The notes under the pieces: generated by a model
The model's database searches: none
What the model saw: only the letters and a program-made list of their open reading frames with translations
Told to the model about the DNA's origin: nothing
Part shown: one piece after another, positions 5,612 through 10,924 of the stretch
Numbering within the stretch: position 1 is the first letter of the stretch
How the letters are laid out: every line of letters starts with the position of its first letter
Translations under genes and position numbers: made by a program
Source of the DNA: ARK-15 sp038880255
Lineage (GTDB): Archaea > Thermoplasmatota > Thermoplasmata > Thermoplasmatales > ARK-15
Direction of reading: 5' to 3'
DNA: 10,924 nt
NCBI GenBank assembly: GCA_038880255.1
Contig: JAVZSA010000040.1
Span: forward strand, 1-10,924

Positions 5612-6541
5612 ATGATAACAATTATAGGTTCAGGAAGAGTAGGTTCATCAACTGCAGCTTTTATGATGGCCTATGAAGTAGATAAGGAAATAACAATTGT
5701 TGATATTGTTGAAGGTCTTCCTCAGGGAGAGGCTTTGGATTTAAACCATGCTGCTGCAATTTTAGGGAAAGATGTGAAATTTAAAGGATCCAATAGCTAT
5801 GAAGATATTAAAGGAAGTGATATTGTTGTAATTACAGCTGGGCTTCCTAGAAAACCTGGTATGACGAGAGAAGAACTTGCTGCAAAAAATGCAGAAATAG
5901 TTTCCGGAATTGCAGAAAATGTGAAAAAATATGCTCCAAACTCAATTGTAATTATAACAACAAATCCATTGGATGTGATGGTGGCTGTTTTATATAATAA
6001 GTTAAAATTTCCTAGAAATAAAGTAATAGGATTTAGCGGTGTTTTGGATTCAAGAAGGATGGCATATTATGCTTCACAGTATATTGGTATTTCACCATCT
6101 GCCATAACACCACTCGTATTGGGTCAACATGGTGAAAATATGTATCCTGTTCCTGAACTTTCTATGGTCTATGGAAAAAGCCTGAAATCATTTTTATCAG
6201 ATGAACAATATTCAAAGGTGGTAAAGGATACAATAGAGGCAGGTGCAGCAATAACTAACCTGAGGAAATTTAGTAGTAATTGGGGTCCTGGTGCTGGGCT
6301 TACTTTAATGGCAGATGCTATTAAAAAAGATAGAAAAATTGCATTGGAAGCAAGTGTTCTTCTAGATGGTGAATATGGTATTAAGGGAACATTTGCTGAG
6401 GTACCTGTGATTTTGGGAAAGAATGGTGTGGAGAAAATCATTGAAGTTGACCTTACACCTGAGCAGAGAGAAAAATTCTTGAAGAGTATAGATGCGATTA
6501 AAAATAATTTGAAACAGGTTCCAGAATCCTATTTAAAGTAA
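5612..6541 (+). CDS. mdh: Malate dehydrogenase (LDH-like type)
   Basis: Interconverts malate and oxaloacetate with NAD(H) in central carbon metabolism. The 309-residue product is a complete LDH/MDH-superfamily enzyme: GSGRVG at 6-11, D31 at the end of strand 2 (favouring NAD over NADP), TAGLPRKPGMTR with R80 (the position that gives malate rather than lactate preference) and R86, TNPLDVM at 117-123, LDSRRM with D146 and R149, and catalytic H173 in GQHGENM. It starts at ATG 5612 with no ribosome site and a TATA-like box about 25 nt upstream. It lies 28 nt after the FAH-family gene and 3 nt before the activase gene, so the three are probably read together. Nothing is missing or truncated. Confidence 0.95.
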   Translation: MITIIGSGRVGSSTAAFMMAYEVDKEITIVDIVEGLPQGEALDLNHAAAILGKDVKFKGSNSYEDIKGSDIVVITAGLPRKPGMTREELAAKNAEIVSGIAENVKKYAPNSIVIITTNPLDVMVAVLYNKLKFPRNKVIGFSGVLDSRRMAYYASQYIGISPSAITPLVLGQHGENMYPVPELSMVYGKSLKSFLSDEQYSKVVKDTIEAGAAITNLRKFSSNWGPGAGLTLMADAIKKDRKIALEASVLLDGEYGIKGTFAEVPVILGKNGVEKIIEVDLTPEQREKFLKSIDAIKNNLKQVPESYLK

Positions 6542-6544
6542 ATT

Positions 6545-7273
6545 ATGTTTCAAGGAATTGATATAGGTAGTACAACAACAAAAATAGTTTCTATGGATGG
6601 TGAGGAAATAATAAAGGAAATTATTCCCACCATCAAGTTTATTTATTCTGATAAGGACAAATATCATGGTGCAATTTCCACAGGTTATGGTAGATTTACA
6701 ATAAAATCAATGAAAGTAATTCCTGAAATTAGAGCACATGTTCTAGGTGCATTGTTTCAAACAGAATTTAAAGATTTTACACTTTTAGATATAGGTGGGC
6801 AGGACTATAAGGTTGTCTACGTGAAAGGTGGTGTAATACAAGATTTTCTGACAAATGATAAATGTGCTGCTGGTACTGGAAGATTTCTTGAAAAAATGGC
6901 TAATGTTCTTGATGTTTCAATTGATGAAATTTCCAGGCATTATGAAGATCCGATAAAACTTAATTCTACCTGCACAGTTTTTGCTGAAACAGAGCTTATT
7001 TCAAAAATGATGGAAGGACATCCTAAAGAATCATTAATGGCAGGGGTAAACTATAGTGTTTTTGAAAGGGTAAAACCCTATATTCTAAGATTCAAAAGTA
7101 ATTTAATAATTTTTACTGGTGGTGTTGCAAAGAATAAAGCTATTGCTGAAATTATAAGACGTGAAATTGGTAGAGAAGTGATAGTTCCAGATGAGCCTCA
7201 GGCCAACGGTGCAATAGGATGCGCATATTATGCAAAAAAGATCAATATGAGATCTCAAAATCGTATATCTTAG
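6545..7273 (+). CDS. 2-hydroxyacyl-CoA dehydratase activase (BadF/HgdC-type ATPase)
   Basis: ASKHA-fold ATPase with a [4Fe-4S] cluster that drives an ATP-dependent electron into a 2-hydroxyacyl-CoA dehydratase or benzoyl-CoA reductase. The 242-residue product has the phosphate-1 motif GIDIGSTTTK (4-13), STGYGR (45-50), LDIGGQDYKV (81-90), NDKCAAGTGRFLE with C107, STCTVFAETE with C143, TGGVAKN, and PDEPQANGAIG near the end. C107 and C143 match the two cluster-binding cysteines of HgdC (one pair per monomer, cluster shared by the dimer). It follows mdh after 3 nt. No dehydratase subunit genes are in the window, so the partner is unknown. Its last 32 nt overlap the 3' end of the opposing TatD-like gene, and its tail after the conserved region is short and polar. 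Confidence 0.9.
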   Translation: MFQGIDIGSTTTKIVSMDGEEIIKEIIPTIKFIYSDKDKYHGAISTGYGRFTIKSMKVIPEIRAHVLGALFQTEFKDFTLLDIGGQDYKVVYVKGGVIQDFLTNDKCAAGTGRFLEKMANVLDVSIDEISRHYEDPIKLNSTCTVFAETELISKMMEGHPKESLMAGVNYSVFERVKPYILRFKSNLIIFTGGVAKNKAIAEIIRREIGREVIVPDEPQANGAIGCAYYAKKINMRSQNRIS

Positions 7274-8075
7274 AGATATTTAATAATGTATTTTCAACAT
7301 ATTTTTCAAATTTTTCTGGAAATTCCTGGGAAAGCATTCTGTACCTTTTTGGAACTGTTTCAATATCCATAACTGCACCCTTCCTGGATTGATCATCTAA
7401 AAAATCCGTTTCCATAAAAAAATTTTCACCCTTTTTAATCGCATCTCTTATATTTTCCCTACTTGCTATTATTGAAGGAAATATACCATAATTTTCATTC
7501 TCAAGAACAAATGGTGGACTGTAATGTTTCACCACCTTAAACTTTTTCATACCAGCCTTTTCTGCAATTTTTGATATTTCATAAAATGTTTTTTCTGTTG
7601 CAGATTCTGTGTGCAAAACTACAGCAGTATTATGATCTTTTGCAATTTCCATCTGTCTTTGAAGCAAATTGTTAAAAAATTCCCATATTCCATCATCAAC
7701 CTTAAAATGTGGTCTTCCAATTTCACCAATTGCATTTGCCTTGCCTTGATCAACATATTTTCCTGCAAGTTCTGTGGCTTCAATCCAAAGTTGTAATGTT
7801 TTCTCTTTACCAACAGCTTTTATTGATTCAATTGCATCAACAGGGTAGGGACCTATTGTGACGAGTACATAAAGAGTTGTTTCTTTTTTTATTTTTTCAG
7901 AAATCCCTATTATTTCTTCATACCGCTGTTTAAAATATTCTAAACTTGGATAAAATTTTCCAGGTAAATTACAAGCATTGATTATTTTTCCTCCTACCTT
8001 TTCATATCTCTTTGCTGCTAAAACATTTTCTCCATTAATTTGAAGATGTACATGGTTGTCAAATACAGCTATCAT
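7242..8075 (-). CDS. TatD-like metal-dependent hydrolase (amidohydrolase fold)
   Basis: A 277-residue TIM-barrel metallohydrolase of the archaeal TatD-related group. Motifs in order: DNHVHLQ (first His-x-His pair), NAIGEIGRPHF (the Glu ligand on strand 4), AVVLHTES (strand-5 His), KVVKHYS (strand-6 His) and METDFLDD (the final Asp). These are the metal ligands of TatD/amidohydrolase enzymes; the substrate is unknown (family members include DNases and other hydrolases). The start is ATG 8075, whose ATGA overlaps the moaA stop (8072-8074); a TTG three codons upstream is possible but less likely. Coupling to moaA is clear, though no function in molybdopterin synthesis is known to me. The 3' end overlaps the opposing activase gene by 32 nt. 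Confidence 0.87.
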   Translation of the reverse strand: MIAVFDNHVHLQINGENVLAAKRYEKVGGKIINACNLPGKFYPSLEYFKQRYEEIIGISEKIKKETTLYVLVTIGPYPVDAIESIKAVGKEKTLQLWIEATELAGKYVDQGKANAIGEIGRPHFKVDDGIWEFFNNLLQRQMEIAKDHNTAVVLHTESATEKTFYEISKIAEKAGMKKFKVVKHYSPPFVLENENYGIFPSIIASRENIRDAIKKGENFFMETDFLDDQSRKGAVMDIETVPKRYRMLSQEFPEKFEKYVENTLLNISKIYDFEISY

Positions 8076-8989
8076 GATCTCCAATATGGTTCTCTTTTTT
8101 CCACAGCAAGAATGAATTTTTCTTTTAATTTTTCTTCATTACCATTTCTCATTTCATCAATAATAGGGACAAGGTTATCATTTCTGAATATACATGGTTT
8201 CAATTTTCCATCGTAGGTGAGCCTAATCCTATTACAATGCATACAAAATTCTGTATTATGCATAGGTTTTACCAATTCTACCTGGTATGTACTTCCATTC
8301 TCAATTATAAACTTGTCCCTATTATGCAATGGATTTTTTTCAACCTTATGTGGTAATTTTTTTAGATAATCCTCTATTGGATCTAATGGTAAATGATAAT
8401 TTCTATAAATTGGTGAATCAATTCCTTCTCTTGGTACCTCCAGTTCTATTATTTGAAGTACCATTTTTGTATCCTTTACAAAGTCCATTAATGCTGGTAC
8501 TTCATCGTCATTTATGCCCTTCATAAGAACCATATTTATTTTTATAGGATTTAAAGGTGTGAGATTTGCATCCTCAATACCTGCTAGGACACTATCCAAC
8601 ATGTCAACTCCAGTAATCCTTTTGTACCTATCTCTCCTTAATGTGTGAAGACTAATGTTTATCCTGTTTAAACCTGCTTTATAAAGTGATTCGGCCCTCC
8701 CATTTAATTTTGTACCATTTGTCGTAATACTAATATCATTAAAGTATTTCCTTGAAATTGATATTATTTCTTCAAGGTCTTCCCTCTCCAATGGCTCTCC
8801 ACCTGTAAACTTCACCTTTTTTATTCCTAGAGAACTTGCTACTCTAAAAACTGTTTCAAATTCCTCCACTGAAATATTATCCTTTTCACCCTTTATTCCC
8901 TCCCTATGACAATAAAAACAGTTTAAATTACATCTTTTTGTTACTGAGATACGTATACTGTTCACTGGTCTACCAAATTTATCAATCAT
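8072..8989 (-). CDS. moaA: GTP 3',8-cyclase MoaA (radical SAM)
   Basis: Radical SAM enzyme that converts GTP to 3',8-cyclo-GTP, the first step of molybdopterin synthesis. The 305-residue product has C20-x3-C24-x2-C27 (RCNLNCFYC) for the SAM cluster, TGGEPL at 62-67, TTNGTKL, the INISLHTL strand, and the second cluster at C249-x2-C252-x13-C266, the MoaA hallmark that binds GTP, within the FCMHCNRIRLTYDGKLKPC region. The C-terminus ends EPYWRS and lacks the double glycine seen in E. coli MoaA and human MOCS1A. ATG 8989 is preceded by an AT box about 26 nt away (9011-9020), so it is probably leaderless. It is co-transcribed with the TatD-like gene. Confidence 0.95.
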   Translation of the reverse strand: MIDKFGRPVNSIRISVTKRCNLNCFYCHREGIKGEKDNISVEEFETVFRVASSLGIKKVKFTGGEPLEREDLEEIISISRKYFNDISITTNGTKLNGRAESLYKAGLNRINISLHTLRRDRYKRITGVDMLDSVLAGIEDANLTPLNPIKINMVLMKGINDDEVPALMDFVKDTKMVLQIIELEVPREGIDSPIYRNYHLPLDPIEDYLKKLPHKVEKNPLHNRDKFIIENGSTYQVELVKPMHNTEFCMHCNRIRLTYDGKLKPCIFRNDNLVPIIDEMRNGNEEKLKEKFILAVEKREPYWRS

Positions 8990-9010
8990 TATACTTCCAT
9001 GAAAAGAAGA

Positions 9011-9020
9011 ATAAATAATT
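9011..9020 (-). promoter_or_regulatory. TATA-like box for leaderless moaA
   Basis: On the minus strand AATTATTTAT is centred 26-27 nt before the moaA ATG (8989), the distance expected for a transcript that begins at the start codon. No convincing Shine-Dalgarno precedes that ATG. Confidence 0.45.
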
Positions 9021-9061
9021 TTTTACCTTTTGTTTTATGTTTGCATTATACATAAAAATTA

Positions 9062-9069
9062 TTATATAT
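9062..9069 (+). promoter_or_regulatory. TATA box for leaderless epimerase gene
   Basis: TTATATAT is centred 25-26 nt before ATG 9091, which has no Shine-Dalgarno. It is the cleanest archaeal TATA box in the window. With the moaA box on the other strand it makes a divergent promoter region of about 100 nt (8990-9090). Confidence 0.55.
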
Positions 9070-9090
9070 CAATTTTAGTTTTAGGATTCT

Positions 9091-10011
9091 ATGGCAAAAT
9101 ATTTGGTTACTGGAGGAGCCGGATTTATTGGTTCGAATCTTGTTCGTTCTCTTATCAGGGAAGGCCATGAAATAATTGTTGTTGATAGCCTCCATACGGG
9201 AAATGAAAAATTAATTTCTGATCTGGATGTTAAATCATATTTTATGAGAGTGGATGAATTTTTCAAAAAAGGTGAATGGAAGGAAATTGATGGTATCTTT
9301 CATTTAGGCAAACCATCATCAACGCCTATATATAAGGAAAATAGAGAAAAATTGGTTGAAAGTTTAAATGGAACGGTTTCTGTTTTAGAGATGGCAAAGG
9401 AGCTGAATGTCAAACTTGTTACAGCTTCATCTAGCTCATTATATAATGGTCTGGAGCCTCCACATAGGGAAGATATGGTAATAAAACCCACAGATTTTTA
9501 TACAGAGGCAAGATTATATGAAGAAAGATTGGCAAAGATTTACCAGGATCTTTATGGTGTTCAATGGTGTGCAATGAGGTTCTTTTCAGTTTATGGACCA
9601 AGAGAAGAATATAAAAAGAATTATGCAAATCTAATATCACAGTTTATTTGGGCATATATGAAAAATGAAAGGCCTGTGATTTATGGTGATGGTTCTCAGA
9701 AAAGAGATTTTATTTTTGTTAATGATGTTGTAAATGCTCTAATACTAGCAATGAAAAGTAAAACAAATGGTATATTCAATGTGGGCACAGGTAAATCCTA
9801 CTCACTTAATGATATAATATCCATACTAAAAAATAAAATGGGTACAAATATTGAACCAAAATATATAGAGAATCCAGTCAAAAACTATGTAATGTTAACC
9901 CAAGCGGATACAAGTAAGTCCGAAAAAGTTTTAGGTTTCAAGGCAAATGAAAAATTGGAGGATGGGATTGAAAAGACCATCAAATATTATTCAGAATTAT
10001 TTGGAAAATAA
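9091..10011 (+). CDS. NAD-dependent sugar epimerase/dehydratase (extended SDR)
   Basis: Extended short-chain dehydrogenase of the UDP-glucose 4-epimerase type, acting on a nucleotide sugar; the precise sugar is unknown. The 306-residue product has GGAGFIGSN (8-16), D32 at the end of strand 2 (favouring NAD), HLGKPSS, TASSSSLYNG (111-120) supplying the catalytic Ser/Thr, RFFSVYGPRE (163-172), IYGDGSQKRDFIFVNDVV, and FNVGTGKSYS. The YxxxK motif reads Y137-T-E-A-R141, so the usual catalytic lysine is arginine. It begins at a leaderless-type ATG with a good TATA box. The next genes are GmhA- and HddA-like, so it may serve the same surface-sugar pathway, but a 200-nt gap containing a T-tract separates them. 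Confidence 0.9.
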   Translation: MAKYLVTGGAGFIGSNLVRSLIREGHEIIVVDSLHTGNEKLISDLDVKSYFMRVDEFFKKGEWKEIDGIFHLGKPSSTPIYKENREKLVESLNGTVSVLEMAKELNVKLVTASSSSLYNGLEPPHREDMVIKPTDFYTEARLYEERLAKIYQDLYGVQWCAMRFFSVYGPREEYKKNYANLISQFIWAYMKNERPVIYGDGSQKRDFIFVNDVVNALILAMKSKTNGIFNVGTGKSYSLNDIISILKNKMGTNIEPKYIENPVKNYVMLTQADTSKSEKVLGFKANEKLEDGIEKTIKYYSELFGK

Positions 10012-10057
10012 AATTAAAAGATTTGTTATAAAAAAATTCTTAATTAAATTTTAACCT

Positions 10058-10120
10058 TTATTTCATTCTTTCGAGTTCTTTTAAAGTTCTCAAAAATTTT
10101 ACTTTGTCTATTTTTATCAT
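10058..10120 (-). CDS. Possible 20-residue small protein
   Basis: In the epimerase-gmhA spacer the minus strand has ATG at 10120 followed by twenty codons and TAA (10058-10060). A weak AAAGGA ribosome site lies about 7 nt upstream (minus strand, 10128-10133). The product starts MIKIDKVKFL and ends LKELERMK: a basic, amphipathic-looking helix. No family is recognised. In such AT-rich DNA a frame this short can easily arise by chance; conservation would be needed to believe it. Confidence 0.15.
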   Translation of the reverse strand: MIKIDKVKFLRTLKELERMK

Positions 10121-10130
10121 AAAATTATCC

Positions 10131-10144
10131 TTTTTTTTTCTTTT
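10131..10144 (+). terminator. T-rich tract, possible archaeal terminator
   Basis: Thirteen T in fourteen bases lie on the plus strand after the epimerase gene. Archaeal termination uses U-runs without a required hairpin, so this may end the epimerase transcript before gmhA. The rest of the 10012-10158 spacer is AT-rich with no clear RNA gene; a 20-codon minus-strand frame is described separately. Confidence 0.35.
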
Positions 10145-10215
10145 CATGTGTAATCTATATGAAAAAATTTAATTTTATGATTGTTCATAAACAAATTATG
10201 AATAAAGAGGAAATA

Positions 10216-10764
10216 ATGGAATACATAAAGGAAGGTGTTATGGTAAGAGAAACTATTGATATTGATAAAATTCTAGAAATTTCTACAAAGATTGTAAATG
10301 CACTTAAAAATGGTAAAAAAATTATTTTAATGGGCAACGGTGGGAGTGCAGCAGATGCTCAACATATTGCTGCAGAAATTGTGGGCAAATTTGAAATTGA
10401 AAGGAAGGCTTTACCTGCAATTGTCCTACATGGAAATACTTCTTCACTTACTGCAATAGCAAATGATTTTGGATATGATCATGTTTTTGAAAGGCAAATT
10501 GAAGCGTTTGCACAACCAGGGGATGTTGTAATAGCATTAAGTACAAGTGGTAATTCTGAAAATGTGATAAGGGGAGTAATTAGGGCAATTGAAAAAAATG
10601 CACTTGTGATTGGAATAACGGGTAAAAAAGGTGGTAGAATGGCTAAATATATTGATGATTCTAACCTTATCAGGGTGAATAGTGATAGAACACCAATAAT
10701 ACAAGAGACAACAATCACAATAGGGCACATAATTTCAAAAATAATTGAAGAATCACTAATGTAA
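10216..10764 (+). CDS. gmhA: Phosphoheptose (sedoheptulose 7-phosphate) isomerase, GmhA-like
   Basis: SIS-domain enzyme converting sedoheptulose 7-phosphate to D-glycero-D-manno-heptose 7-phosphate, the first step of activated heptose synthesis. The product (182 residues from this start) has LMGNGGSAADAQHIAAEIVGKF, which includes the phosphate-binding GNGGS and the conserved Glu of AAE, then IANDFGYDHVFERQ, ALSTSGNSENV (second phosphate loop) and the C-terminal IQETTITIGHII with the conserved His. I chose ATG 10216 because GAGG (10207-10210) lies 5 nt upstream and the remaining length fits GmhA; in-frame ATGs at 10159, 10177 and 10198 would add up to 19 residues. An HddA-like kinase follows after 44 nt, supporting a heptose pathway over other SIS-domain roles. 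Confidence 0.88.
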   Translation: MEYIKEGVMVRETIDIDKILEISTKIVNALKNGKKIILMGNGGSAADAQHIAAEIVGKFEIERKALPAIVLHGNTSSLTAIANDFGYDHVFERQIEAFAQPGDVVIALSTSGNSENVIRGVIRAIEKNALVIGITGKKGGRMAKYIDDSNLIRVNSDRTPIIQETTITIGHIISKIIEESLM

Positions 10765-10808
10765 AAATATTTATTTTAGTGAACAATAATAAAAAAGGTG
10801 CAATCTTT

Positions 10809-10924
10809 ATGAGTGATGATTTTAGGGTAATAACCACAAGAACACCGCTTAGGATCACTTTTGCAGGTGGAGGAACAGATATACCTGCATATTATAGAAA
10901 ATATGGGCCAGGTGCTGTTGTTTC
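10809..10924 (+). CDS. hddA: GHMP sugar kinase, HddA-like (5' part only)
   Basis: The first 38 codons of a gene that runs off the window. The product begins MSDDFRVITTRTPLRITFAG, followed by GGTDIPAYYRKYGPGAVV. The TPLRITFAGGGTD strand-loop with the Tyr-Tyr after it is typical of D-glycero-D-manno-heptose 7-phosphate kinase and related GHMP kinases. The kinase would phosphorylate C1 of the product of the preceding GmhA, so order and function agree. The ATP-binding glycine/serine loop of the family lies further downstream and is not in the window. ATG 10809 is supported by AAGGTG (10795-10800), 8 nt upstream. Fucokinase-like members share this N-terminus, so substrate is less certain than fold. 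Confidence 0.78.
   Translation, partial: MSDDFRVITTRTPLRITFAGGGTDIPAYYRKYGPGAVV

Noticed and set aside
10071..10090. Partial repeat of GTTCT around 10075-10090 as a direct-repeat or CRISPR-like unit
   Set aside because: Only two short imperfect copies with no regular spacers; normal in AT-rich text.

Overview
The window is AT-rich archaeal chromosome (roughly one third G+C by eye). The clearest archaeal marks are the ribosomal protein cluster eL8/L7Ae - eS28 - eL24 - nucleoside diphosphate kinase, TATA-like boxes about 26 nt ahead of several start codons that lack a Shine-Dalgarno sequence (leaderless genes), and GGTGA-type ribosome sites for genes inside operons. The gene content (orphan 2-hydroxyacyl-CoA dehydratase activase, GmhA/HddA-type heptose genes, malate dehydrogenase, PadR regulator) and leaderless style fit Thermoplasmatales or a related euryarchaeote. 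That placement is inference; I cannot name a genus.

Layout. 1-224: remnant of a TnpB (IS605 OrfB-type) gene, cut at the window edge and ended by a stop. 264-674: moaE. 673-1991: translation operon rpl7ae-rps28e-rpl24e-ndk, read through into a calcineurin-like phosphoesterase (1975-2652). The rpl7ae leader carries what looks like an L7Ae-binding kink-turn whose closing stem covers the ribosome binding site. 2649-4703, minus strand: a cassette of PadR regulator, SAM methyltransferase and MFS transporter. Two near-identical dyads, one ahead of padR and one ahead of the methyltransferase gene, are candidate PadR operators. 4753-7273, plus strand: fumarylacetoacetase-fold hydrolase, malate dehydrogenase and a 2-hydroxyacyl-CoA dehydratase activase. 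7242-8989, minus strand: moaA followed by a TatD-like metal-dependent hydrolase. 9091-10924, plus strand: NAD-dependent sugar epimerase (YxxxK lysine replaced by arginine), GmhA-like phosphoheptose isomerase, and the start of an HddA-like GHMP sugar kinase cut by the window end.

How they work together. moaA and moaE belong to molybdopterin biosynthesis, but lie in separate units. The fumarylacetoacetase-fold enzyme, malate dehydrogenase and activase all belong to families acting on 2-oxo or 2-hydroxy acids and are tightly packed, so a shared acid-metabolism module is possible but unproven. Epimerase-GmhA-kinase points to activated heptose or another surface sugar. The PadR cassette resembles a self-regulated export or resistance module. 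No tRNA, rRNA, CRISPR array or complete mobile element was seen. Nothing here is clearly a new defence or mobile system; the most interesting signals are regulatory.
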